NCBI GenBank assembly: GCA_009785435.1 | Contig: WQWG01000009.1 | Coordinates: 1-13,790, forward strand | Reading direction: 5' to 3' | From: Clostridiales bacterium | Lineage (GTDB): Bacteria > Bacillota > Clostridia > Peptostreptococcales > Anaerovoracaceae | Length of the DNA stretch: 13,790 nt | Part shown: piece by piece, positions 1 to 6,444 of the stretch | How the letters are laid out: each line of letters opens with the position of its first letter | How positions within the stretch are numbered: the first letter of the stretch is position 1 | The notes under the pieces: generated by a model | What the model was told of the DNA's origin: nothing | The model's database searches: none | The model's input: the letters and a program-made list of their open reading frames with translations, nothing else | Program-made: the position numbers and the translations under genes

Positions 1-516
1 ATTCACGTTGTTTACTCGAACCATATTCACAGTCGCAGTAATGATACCGATATTACCCGAGAAAGGTATGCGTACCAGTTCCACTTCTCCGGTGACCTGT
101 TGGCCGGCGGCAGCACCCATGATGCCACCTGCCGCCACAGTAACGCGTGTTCCGTCCCCATTGGGGAATACGCCCATATTCGGGAAGCTGGCCACCCCTA
201 CCATTTCCATTGGTGCAACAGGCTGGGTAGCAATCGTTGTCCCGGCGCTCAGCACGGGTACCATTACGGTGGGATCAAAGCCCAAGTCAACTACGATTTG
301 ACCCAGACCCGTCAGGTTTCTTGTCAACTCAATTTCTACATAGAAATCGGTTGTAGGTAGGCTGCTGCTGTCACTGTCCACAAAGTTGAATGTGGCTTCC
401 AGTGGTGTCGGAGCAGCTGTGGCCACAGTGCTCATCGGTAGCAGACCGATCAGCAGGGCAACGACAAGAAGCATGCCTAATCCTTTTTTCCAATTTTGCG
501 TTTTCATTTTATACAT
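1..516 (-). CDS. Secreted cohesin-like protein, C-terminus beyond window edge
   Basis: Open on the minus strand from an ATG at 516 to the left edge (172 codons, no stop), so only the N-terminal part is present. The start is chosen because AAAGGA lies at 523-528, six bases upstream; a second in-frame ATG at 507 is too far from it. Residues 1-33 form a signal peptide: basic MYKMKTQNWKK, a hydrophobic core (LLVVALLIGLL) and a TVATAA cleavage region. After it comes a beta-rich stretch with alternating hydrophobics and the pattern GLGQIVVDLGFDP, which resembles the conserved start of cohesin domains and related cell-surface beta-sandwiches. Cohesins bind dockerins, and the gene just upstream, 19 bases away in the same orientation, ends in a dockerin, so the two may be partners. 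The cohesin call is by pattern only; a generic adhesion beta-sandwich is the alternative. Confidence 0.72.
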   Translation of the reverse strand, partial: MYKMKTQNWKKGLGMLLVVALLIGLLPMSTVATAAPTPLEATFNFVDSDSSSLPTTDFYVEIELTRNLTGLGQIVVDLGFDPTVMVPVLSAGTTIATQPVAPMEMVGVASFPNMGVFPNGDGTRVTVAAGGIMGAAAGQQVTGEVELVRIPFSGNIGIITATVNMVRVNNVN

Positions 517-535
517 TCGTTATCCTTTCAAGATT

Positions 536-1261
536 TTATGGCCGTGTTTGCGGGCCTAAGGGAATCGATGGATCATTGAGATGCGCAATCAGCAGGAATA
601 GGTCGTCCCAATCCACTGTGCCATCCGCGTTTACATCCGCACCCGGGAATACCGTAACAGACGGATCATTCAGGTGTGCGATTAACAGAAACAGGTCATC
701 CCAATCCACATCCCCATCACCATTCACATCGCCCCAGATGAAGTTGTTGTTGTCGGACACGACATTGATTATGCCCGGTGAAACCGTAGGCACAAAAGTC
801 TCGGTGTTAAGCTGATTGCCAACAGATGCACTAATACCAAGTTCAATCTGACCTACAGGCACACCGGCGGCAACTGTTGCTGTAACAGTAAACAATTCAC
901 CATTGGTTGTGTGGTCGCCTGTAAATGAGAAGTAGTTGACTCTAAGGCGGTCGCTTGCCATTGTCTGCACATTGTGGAACGGTAACGCGTCACGGGATCC
1001 TGTAATATTTACATTGCTTAACTGGCTCGCGTTCCAAGTGACATCTATCCACCCAAGTGCCAAGCCCGGATTTTCAGTCATGTTGAACACTAACGTTACT
1101 TCTCGGTTCGTTGCATCAACGTAGATGTCCACAGGCTCTGCCGCAATGACAGGAGGGCCGGGGATCGGGATGACCGCAGGTGATAGTACATCCTGTAAAA
1201 TTCTACGCATCGGTGCACTGAGGCTTTGTGTTATTTCATTCCAATCCCAATCAAAGAGCAC
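536..1261 (-). CDS. Cohesin-like domain plus C-terminal type I dockerin; probable 3' half of a frameshifted gene
   Basis: The frame ends at a TAA (536-538) and encodes about 241 residues from a possible GTG at 1261. Residues about 45-170 are a beta-rich cohesin-like segment, after a proline-rich linker (PIPGPPV). The C-terminus is a clear dockerin: two calcium-binding F-hand repeats, DVNGDGDVDWDD and DVNADGTVDWDD, each followed by LFLLIAHLNDPS. Dockerins plug into cohesins of scaffold or surface proteins outside the cell. The residues at the usual recognition positions 10/11 of each loop are W-D in both repeats, so the two halves could bind equally. There is no signal peptide, no ATG and no ribosome site before 1261. 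The same frame stays open upstream to a TGA near 1325, overlapping the previous gene. I infer that this is the C-terminal part of the protein starting at 1851, separated by one missing base. Confidence 0.8.
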   Translation of the reverse strand: MLFDWDWNEITQSLSAPMRRILQDVLSPAVIPIPGPPVIAAEPVDIYVDATNREVTLVFNMTENPGLALGWIDVTWNASQLSNVNITGSRDALPFHNVQTMASDRLRVNYFSFTGDHTTNGELFTVTATVAAGVPVGQIELGISASVGNQLNTETFVPTVSPGIINVVSDNNNFIWGDVNGDGDVDWDDLFLLIAHLNDPSVTVFPGADVNADGTVDWDDLFLLIAHLNDPSIPLGPQTRP

Positions 1262-1293
1262 AAAACCAAGTACAATTATTTCAGTGCTCGGCT

Positions 1294-1851
1294 CTATTGT
1301 TGTACAGCACGATTGAAAATAGCCTCAAAGTAACTAAAGAATTGATCTAAGTCTTGAATACGGTCAGGATGGTCCCATGCTAAGCCGCTTGCTGCAACTG
1401 CTGCAGTAGCACTGAATGGAGAAGCCGCCGCCGGTTCCCAAGCGCGATACGTCATAAACCAAGCTTCCCAGCCATCTGTCTCTACTAAATCAAACAAAGT
1501 CGACGGGATTACAATACCATATACATTGTGTGTATGTAGTAAACCGCCGTATCCCCAAATATCAATAAGGAGACCGCGCACGATGGTTCGTGCAGTGTTA
1601 GGCACCCATGTACCGCTGCCCGGCTCTTCATTGCTCGCCGTTGCATCTGGTATACTCAACGACGCAATAGCGGCGTCCTCGTATGTATCCTCCGGCATAT
1701 CCACCGGGTTATCGGTATGGAGATATACAAGGTCGTACACAGCAATATCTGCACCCTCGTATGTGTCTCCTGCTAGTACTGTCATCGGCATCAGCCCCAA
1801 TATCAGGGCAAGCGCGAGCAGCAAGCTTAGAATTTTCTTACTTCGTAACAT
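1294..1851 (-). CDS. Signal-peptide protein of unknown family; probable 5' half of the dockerin gene
   Basis: The frame is open up to 1962, but I start it at the ATG 1849-1851. That ATG gives a textbook signal peptide (MLRSKK, then LLLALALILGLMP, ending VLAG) and has an AGAGGT ribosome site at 1862-1867. The mature part (about 160 residues) is rich in acidic and aromatic residues and matches no family I recognise. It has an unusually Ala/Ser-rich stretch near the C-terminus (EPAAASPFSATAAVAAS). It stops at TAG 1294-1296 with no anchoring or dockerin module. The following frame, shifted by one base, begins inside this gene and carries a linker, cohesin-like domain and dockerin without its own start. 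A single protein of about 430 residues (signal peptide, unknown domain, cohesin-like domain, dockerin) is therefore likely. First gene of the minus-strand operon, downstream of the structured leader at 1902-2007. Confidence 0.72.
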   Translation of the reverse strand: MLRSKKILSLLLALALILGLMPMTVLAGDTYEGADIAVYDLVYLHTDNPVDMPEDTYEDAAIASLSIPDATASNEEPGSGTWVPNTARTIVRGLLIDIWGYGGLLHTHNVYGIVIPSTLFDLVETDGWEAWFMTYRAWEPAAASPFSATAAVAASGLAWDHPDRIQDLDQFFSYFEAIFNRAVQQ

Positions 1852-1901
1852 TTGTTTTTGTACCTCTTTTCTTAATTTTCTTACAAAAGTTAACTTGTTT
1901 T

Positions 1902-2007
1902 GTCCAATACGAAGCTGTGGGATTGGTAGCTCCCACAGCGCTTCCGTAAATATCGGACGCATGGGTAGGAATTGGAGAGTGCACCTACCATATACGTCCG
2001 ATTGGAC
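1902..2007 (-). promoter_or_regulatory. Predicted three-way-junction RNA in the leader of the dockerin operon
   Basis: The stretch 1852-2163 has no gene. In its transcribed minus-strand leader I find three nested helices. P1: 1902-1908 pairs with 2001-2007 (GTCCAAT/ATTGGAC, 7 bp). P2: 1952-1959 with 1995-2002 (ATCGGACG/CGTCCGAT, 8 bp), continued by 1964-1969 with 1984-1989 (GGTAGG/CCTACC). P3: 1914-1922 with 1931-1939 (9 bp perfect). P1 and P2 share two bases, so a few pairs must compete. The P3 loop (1924-1929) can also pair with 1985-1990 (6 bp), an alternative to inner P2. No U-run follows, so it is not a simple terminator. It ends about 50 nt before the start codon. It matches no riboswitch class that I recognise. 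Confidence 0.5.
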
Positions 2008-2053
2008 TGGTTGAAAGAGCGAAAGATTGACTCAATAGACTCTTCCTTATTTA

Positions 2054-2082
2054 AGAATAAAACACATTTTTGCGCGGCACAA
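2054..2082 (-). promoter_or_regulatory. Candidate promoter of the dockerin operon
   Basis: On the minus strand, TTGTGC (2077-2082) and TATTCT (2054-2059) are separated by 17 bp. Both boxes are imperfect, which would suit an activator-dependent promoter. The direct repeat at 2085-2116 lies only 2 bp upstream of the -35 box. Transcription would start near 2047, giving a leader of about 195 nt that contains the predicted folded RNA. Confidence 0.4.
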
Positions 2083-2084
2083 TA

Positions 2085-2116
2085 GGCGTTCATCACGGAT
2101 TATTGGCGTTCATCAC
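2085..2116. repeat. Direct repeat, candidate LytTR operator
   Basis: GGCGTTCATCAC occurs perfectly at 2085-2096 and again at 2105-2116, a 20-bp period (about two helical turns, so the same DNA face). Similarity continues outside: an AT pair of bases before each copy and GA soon after. LytTR regulators bind pairs of short direct repeats with a GTT core about 21 bp apart; both copies contain CGTTCAT, compatible with that core. The repeats sit between the divergent dockerin operon and the LytTR regulator gene at 2164. Confidence 0.6.
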
Positions 2117-2123
2117 AGACTTG

Positions 2124-2153
2124 TTGTGTGATGCAAAAATGAAAGGGTACAAT
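2124..2153 (+). promoter_or_regulatory. Weak candidate promoter of the LytTR gene
   Basis: TTGTGT (2124-2129) and TACAAT (2148-2153) are 18 bp apart. Transcription would begin near 2160, only about four bases before the ATG at 2164, and would exclude the weak AGGG ribosome site at 2155-2158. Either the mRNA is nearly leaderless or the true promoter is elsewhere. Confidence 0.3.
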
Positions 2154-2163
2154 TAGGGCTATT

Positions 2164-2916
2164 ATGAAAACATTATTGTACATATTGATTTATGAAGACG
2201 ATCTTGGACACCGGGAACACATCGAATCTGTTGTTAGAAAACAAATTGTTACAGATGATGTCGAGATGGAACTCATCTTGATATGCGGCGATCCGGCCGA
2301 TGTGCGGAACGACATAAAAGCCCACCCGGACACGAGTGGACTTTACTTTCTCGATATCGATTTGCAGTACCATGAGATGAATGGCATGAAGCTGGCGACA
2401 ATGATCAGAGAAACCGACCCCTATGCGAAAATCGTGTTCATCATAGCCCACTCGGAACTGGCGTACTTGACCGATGAGCATAAACTCGAAGCGATCGACT
2501 ATATTGTCAAGGAGCGTTCCAAAGATATCGAGACACGGGTGATCGAGAGTATTCTGACGGCGTATAAGTGCTATCTTGAAGAGAAGCCCAAGCGGATGTA
2601 CTTCAAGGTGGCCGCAAATGGCGAAGTTTGGATGATTCCGTACGATGATATTCTGTTTTTTGAAACCAATTCAGAGACTCGCAACAAAATCATTTTGCAC
2701 ACGGCGCATAATAAACTGGACTTCCGCGGAACCCTCGGAGAGGTCGAAACACGCATCCCGGAGTTTTATCGATGCCATAAATCTTATCTCTTGAACCCCA
2801 AAAAGATCGCCTGTCTTGACAGAACGACAAAAGAGGCCGTCATGGTGAATGACGGCCGCGCTCACGTTTCCGAGAAGAAGATGTCGGAATTGGCTAAGGT
2901 GATCGGAAAGCGGTAG
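2164..2916 (+). CDS. AgrA-type LytTR response regulator
   Basis: A 250-residue two-component response regulator. Residues 5-125 form the receiver: acidic pair at E11-D12-D13, phospho-acceptor D64 in YFLDIDL, conserved lysine K116. Residues about 145-247 form the LytTR DNA-binding domain, with the family pattern IPYDDILFFE and a later FYRCHKSYLLNPKKI. The whole length lines up with AgrA/FsrA-type regulators, including the stretch AHSELAYLT. The usual switch Thr/Ser of the receiver is I94 (codon ATA, one change from ACA), and Pro after K116 is absent. These regulators normally answer a peptide-sensing histidine kinase; no kinase, agrB or agrD gene is in the window, so this is an orphan here. 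Weak AGGG ribosome site 5 bases before the ATG. Likely targets are the direct repeats at 2085-2116, hence the divergent dockerin operon and perhaps itself. Confidence 0.88.
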   Translation: MKTLLYILIYEDDLGHREHIESVVRKQIVTDDVEMELILICGDPADVRNDIKAHPDTSGLYFLDIDLQYHEMNGMKLATMIRETDPYAKIVFIIAHSELAYLTDEHKLEAIDYIVKERSKDIETRVIESILTAYKCYLEEKPKRMYFKVAANGEVWMIPYDDILFFETNSETRNKIILHTAHNKLDFRGTLGEVETRIPEFYRCHKSYLLNPKKIACLDRTTKEAVMVNDGRAHVSEKKMSELAKVIGKR

Positions 2917-3804
2917 TTAATTGCGTCCGCCGATTGCCGCATACCCCTCTAAGTGAATCAATGCTTGACCCTCCGGGCTTTGCAGCCACCGGAACATTTG
3001 ATATGCAGGACTGCCTGTCGGTTCGTCTGCTCGAATGACGGCGTAGAACGGGTTCGTCAACGGGTATTCACCGCTGCCAATCGTCTCTTGGGTTGGCATA
3101 ACGTCGTTGATGCGCAATATTTTTACATTCGGGTTTTGGATCATTTCCGCCACGTAATAGAACACATGGTAGCCGATGGAGTATTGGCCGCCATCAAACT
3201 CGGCCACCGCTGTCAACATTTCGCCCATCCCACCGAACATATAGATTTGCTTGGGAGGCATCAGCGGCGTGTCCTGCATCAACAGCGACACCATGAGCGC
3301 GTGGCTGCCTGCAGTCTCGTTTCGTTGGAACGGAGCGATGGGCGCGTCCGGGCCGCCCACTTCGTTCCAGTTGGTGATGACTCCGGCGTAGATGTCGCGT
3401 ACTTGCTCAACCGTCAGGCTATCGACGGGGTTTGAGGCGTTTACGATGAATACCAGTCCGTCGTAGCCGATGGGTGCCATGTTCAGGCCATCCAAACCGC
3501 CCAAGGTGCGTACTGTTTCTTCAGAGGGTTCATAAACAATTAGCACGTCCGCATTGCCATCAACGAGGTTTCTGAATGACCTGTCTGTGCCGTTGAAATT
3601 TGCGAATCGTGCGGCGTCTGCACGGTCAATGCCCATCAGAACGGCCGCCGCCGCTTCACCCAATGGGATGTTTGCGGTAGAGCCGTCAACGCGCGGGAAT
3701 GTGGATTCCGTAAAAGTGAGATGTTCATCGGTTGAAGCGCAGCCCATGAGGAACAGCGCTGTAACAACGATGAAAACAAGTGATCGTTTCAAAAATCTAA
3801 ACAT
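2917..3804 (-). CDS. PstS-like substrate-binding lipoprotein
   Basis: A 295-residue exported lipoprotein. The N-terminus is a lipoprotein signal (MFRFLKRS, hydrophobic core, LMG-C with the lipidated Cys at 22). The mature part has the pattern of phosphate-type periplasmic-binding proteins: VDGSTANIPL near residue 39, then GYDGLVFIVN, LTVEQVRDIYAGVITNW and a late FRWLQSPEGQ. Such proteins hold an oxyanion, classically phosphate, outside the membrane. No pstC, pstA or pstB follows, so the substrate and a transport role are unproven; sensing or adhesion are possible. The ATG has a GGGAG ribosome site nearby. The upstream WG-repeat gene ends 14 bases before this start, and its TAA overlaps the ribosome site region, so the two are co-translated. 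Its stop directly abuts the stop of the convergent LytTR gene. Confidence 0.82.
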   Translation of the reverse strand: MFRFLKRSLVFIVVTALFLMGCASTDEHLTFTESTFPRVDGSTANIPLGEAAAAVLMGIDRADAARFANFNGTDRSFRNLVDGNADVLIVYEPSEETVRTLGGLDGLNMAPIGYDGLVFIVNASNPVDSLTVEQVRDIYAGVITNWNEVGGPDAPIAPFQRNETAGSHALMVSLLMQDTPLMPPKQIYMFGGMGEMLTAVAEFDGGQYSIGYHVFYYVAEMIQNPNVKILRINDVMPTQETIGSGEYPLTNPFYAVIRADEPTGSPAYQMFRWLQSPEGQALIHLEGYAAIGGRN

Positions 3805-3818
3805 AATAAAGTTCTCCC

Positions 3819-5393
3819 TTAATCAAAATTTCCGGACAGCGTTGTGCGGAAAACCCACTGTCCATTCGCATCAATCAGTCCACCGTGCAGGCCTTGTACG
3901 GCAAAATAGTATTCGCCGATGATTTGCAGGCTGTCGAAAGCGGTGTCTATCAAAAGGTTTCCGTCATCGTCTGCGACGCCAAAAAGCATGGTGTTGTTGT
4001 TCGTGTTGGCAATGATGTTGCGGTTCGGTATCCTCGGCCAGCTCCATATGATGAAATCGTCACGCAGTTCGCCCGTTTGTACGTTTATGGAACGCGTTTG
4101 TGCATCTTCGTTATCAAAAATGAAAAACCAGTCGCCGAACATCCAGCTGATGCCGGCATCTGTAAATGTGCGGTCTATGCCATGCCCAATCAGGTGTGTC
4201 TCTGCAATCATACCGTCTTCGCCTCTTTGTGTGTTTGTGAAATAGCCGTTGCCCACGTGGTTTTCACCAAGCACGCGGATTTCATTTCCGGCGTGGTCAA
4301 ATACGGCGAGGGTGAGCCAGTCTTCCGGGCGCGACACGGTATAAAGATCATCGAGCCGCCAGCCCATCACACCGGATGTTCCGGCCTCCGGCATTTGAAC
4401 GACAGTATTGCCGTAGCGGTCGATCAGCGCATAGGTAACGAGGTCTTCCTCTCGAACGCTCTCGGCTTCTCCTGAAGCAACAAGCGCCAATCCGGCACTG
4501 TTCCATCCGATTTGCGCACTTTGGAAAAGCAGATACTGATGAGGGATTACAACGTTGCCCGATGTGTCGATAAATCCGTACCGTTCGTTATGAAAGTTCA
4601 TCGCCAGGCCGTTATGAAACATAACCGCTTCCAGATGGATGGCAATGGGTTCAGCAATCATGAGCCCCGATGGAGGTTCAAACGGCCCCAAAACGTTGTT
4701 GCTGTGTATGTCTATATAGTAGAAAGGGACTTGGTCAATAAAATACCACCACAAATGGTCACCCTCCCCGCTCAGGGATTCAGGCCATGTGAAAACAGCG
4801 GCAAGGCCATCGGAGAACAGCGGCGCGTTTGGGAACGCGAAGTCAACGATTTGATTGCCGTCAAAATCAATGACACCCCATTTGCCGTCTCGTTTCACGG
4901 GAATGAATTCGAAGTCAAACGCCGTAGCAAAGTCGCCCGCATAAACATCGTCAAACATACCAAAAAAAGATCCGTTCGACGATATGACGGCAACGAAGCC
5001 CTCTAAATCGTCCCTCTCCCAAGCCGGTATTGCATCTCCTGTAGGAACCCAGCGGCTTGAAACCACAAAGGCATGCCGGTCTTCGTGTGACAGCAGCGTA
5101 ACTTCGTTGAATATGGGGTCGCAAATGATGCGCCCGTACCCATCGATAAAGCCAAACCGTTCATTTGTCCAACCCCATTCGCCTTGGTTAATTTGCCCAA
5201 GGAACGGGCGTATCGTGCCGTAATCCATGGGAATAAATTGTGTGACAGGTTCGGGGTGAAATCTCGGCGGCGTGCTTGCCTCAAAGCGCGGCAAATTCTC
5301 TATGCGCGAGGGGCGTTCGGAATCATCTGTGCAGCTTGCAAGAAGCATGGCCGTAAGCATGATGAAGAAAAGACAAAGTGTTTTACGCAACAT
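3819..5393 (-). CDS. WG-repeat lipoprotein
   Basis: A 524-residue lipoprotein. The start is placed at the ATG 5391-5393 rather than the ATG six bases upstream, because AGGAG at 5400-5404 touches the upstream ATG but is six bases from this one. Lipoprotein signal: MLRKTLCLFF, hydrophobic core, LLAS-C with Cys at 21. The body contains several degenerate WG-type repeats, each a short beta unit reading roughly G-x-a-G-F/V-I-D-x-x-G: RFGFIDGYGRIICDPIF near residue 78, KWGVIDFDGNQIV near 170, RYGFIDTSGNVVIP near 270, with weaker copies after that (YALIDRYGNTVVQ, LAVFDHAGNEI, GGLIDANGQWVF at the end). WG repeats are thought to build beta-propeller-like or solenoid surfaces for binding; the ligand is unknown. 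Co-transcribed with the PstS-like lipoprotein downstream. Confidence 0.85.
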   Translation of the reverse strand: MLRKTLCLFFIMLTAMLLASCTDDSERPSRIENLPRFEASTPPRFHPEPVTQFIPMDYGTIRPFLGQINQGEWGWTNERFGFIDGYGRIICDPIFNEVTLLSHEDRHAFVVSSRWVPTGDAIPAWERDDLEGFVAVISSNGSFFGMFDDVYAGDFATAFDFEFIPVKRDGKWGVIDFDGNQIVDFAFPNAPLFSDGLAAVFTWPESLSGEGDHLWWYFIDQVPFYYIDIHSNNVLGPFEPPSGLMIAEPIAIHLEAVMFHNGLAMNFHNERYGFIDTSGNVVIPHQYLLFQSAQIGWNSAGLALVASGEAESVREEDLVTYALIDRYGNTVVQMPEAGTSGVMGWRLDDLYTVSRPEDWLTLAVFDHAGNEIRVLGENHVGNGYFTNTQRGEDGMIAETHLIGHGIDRTFTDAGISWMFGDWFFIFDNEDAQTRSINVQTGELRDDFIIWSWPRIPNRNIIANTNNNTMLFGVADDDGNLLIDTAFDSLQIIGEYYFAVQGLHGGLIDANGQWVFRTTLSGNFD

Positions 5394-5399
5394 ATGCAT

Positions 5400-5404
5400 C
5401 TCCT
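5400..5404 (-). promoter_or_regulatory. Ribosome binding site fixing the WG-repeat start
   Basis: AGGAG on the minus strand directly touches the ATG at 5399 (no spacer) but stands six bases from the in-frame ATG at 5393. The second ATG is therefore the likely start, shortening the protein by two residues. Confidence 0.65.
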
Positions 5405-5426
5405 AACTTGTATTGTCGTACGATAT

Positions 5427-5455
5427 ATCATATTTTCATTTCGGGGATATTGCAA
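5427..5455 (-). promoter_or_regulatory. Sigma-A promoter of the lipoprotein pair
   Basis: On the minus strand, TTGCAA (5450-5455) and TATGAT (5427-5432) are exactly 17 bp apart, near consensus. The start of transcription would fall about 5420, within an 8-bp palindrome TCGTACGA (5416-5423), leaving a short leader to the ATG at 5393. The rest of the divergent gap 5456-5585 shows no equally good promoter for the carboxypeptidase gene. Confidence 0.65.
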
Positions 5456-5585
5456 GTTTTTGACGTTTGTTCTATGCCATTTGTTCCCGCTTTTATGTCA
5501 AACCACCAAAATAAGAGTCATATATCAAGCCCTGAATCGTAAGATAAGATATATAACTACTGTTTAACCATAGGGAGATTATTGT

Positions 5586-6428
5586 ATGAATCGATATAAA
5601 CTGTTTGTTTTGATTTTCGTGATCATCATTGCAGTCGTTTGCGCGGCCGCTTTGTATTATCGGGCATCGCTGGGCGCGTATGCGCCGTCGCCGCCGCAAA
5701 TATCCGCGAATCAAGCGATTTTGATCAACGGAACGACGGGAGAAGTCCTTTTTGAAAAAAGAGCCGATGAAAGAACGTATCCCGCAAGCACGACCAAAAT
5801 CATGACGGCGCTTGTAACGCTTGAAACGATGAAGCACCTCCGGTCCGACATTGAGCAGACGGTCAAGATTCCATCAGGTGCCGTAGGCGTAGAGGGATCG
5901 TCGATTTATCTGGCGGCAGACGAGGAAGTTTCGATCAAAGACTTGCTGTATGGCTTGATGCTGCGGTCAGGAAATGACGCTGCTGTAGCGCTCGCCGAGA
6001 TCATCGGCGGAAACGCCGAGAACTTCATTCAAATGATGAATGACAGAGCGCAGGGTCTGGGATGCACAAATACGAACTTTGTAAACCCGCACGGCCTTTT
6101 CAATGAAAACCACTATACGACGGCAAGAGAGATGGCGCTCATTGCAATGGAAGCCATGAAAGATGAAACGTTCAGAGAGATTTCCGCAGCCCGGTCATGG
6201 CAAGCAAGCAGACAGCCTGACAAATTCAACTATTTTTACAACAAAAATAAAGTGGTGTCCGAGTATGAGGGAGGCACGGGCATCAAAATCGGATATACCG
6301 AAAAATCGGGCAGAACGCTGGTGGCGTCCGCCGAGCGGGACGGCGTACTGCTCATATGTGTTGTGATGGGTGCGCCGGATTGGTTTCGGGATGCGTATGC
6401 GCTGTTGAACTACGGTTTCGAAAAATAG
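5586..6428 (+). CDS. D-alanyl-D-alanine carboxypeptidase (peptidase S11)
   Basis: A 280-residue penicillin-binding protein of the DacA/DacF type, which trims the terminal D-Ala from peptidoglycan stem peptides outside the membrane. Residues 7-24 form an uncleaved-looking N-terminal membrane anchor. The catalytic domain shows S68-T-T-K71 (nucleophile and general base, in PASTTKIMTA) and S128-G-N130 (MLRSGNDAAVALAE). The third motif, usually K-T/S-G, is K234-I-G236 (GGTGIKIGYT), an unusual loss of the hydroxyl. It lacks the C-terminal beta domain and amphipathic anchor of longer family members, so the protein is short and N-terminally tethered. The start has AGGGAG at 5572-5577. The next gene follows after 16 bases, so they form an operon. 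Activity may be altered by the KIG change. Confidence 0.88.
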   Translation: MNRYKLFVLIFVIIIAVVCAAALYYRASLGAYAPSPPQISANQAILINGTTGEVLFEKRADERTYPASTTKIMTALVTLETMKHLRSDIEQTVKIPSGAVGVEGSSIYLAADEEVSIKDLLYGLMLRSGNDAAVALAEIIGGNAENFIQMMNDRAQGLGCTNTNFVNPHGLFNENHYTTAREMALIAMEAMKDETFREISAARSWQASRQPDKFNYFYNKNKVVSEYEGGTGIKIGYTEKSGRTLVASAERDGVLLICVVMGAPDWFRDAYALLNYGFEK

Positions 6429-6444
6429 AGATTCAGGAGGCCAT

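Noticed and set aside
1259..1261. GTG as a genuine start of the dockerin gene
   Set aside because: No ribosome site or signal peptide, yet the product must be exported; a frameshifted continuation explains it better. I kept 1261 only as the limit of the frame.
1852..1962. N-terminal extension of the signal-peptide gene to an ATG at 1962
   Set aside because: It runs through the folded leader, would bury the signal peptide behind 37 residues, and the ATG at 1851 has its own ribosome site.
1902..2007. Known riboswitch or transcription terminator
   Set aside because: I could not match it to the purine, TPP, c-di-GMP or THF riboswitch consensus, and there is no U-run after any stem on either strand.
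2085..2116. CRISPR repeats
   Set aside because: Only two 12-base copies with an 8-base gap, no spacer-length intervals and no cas genes.
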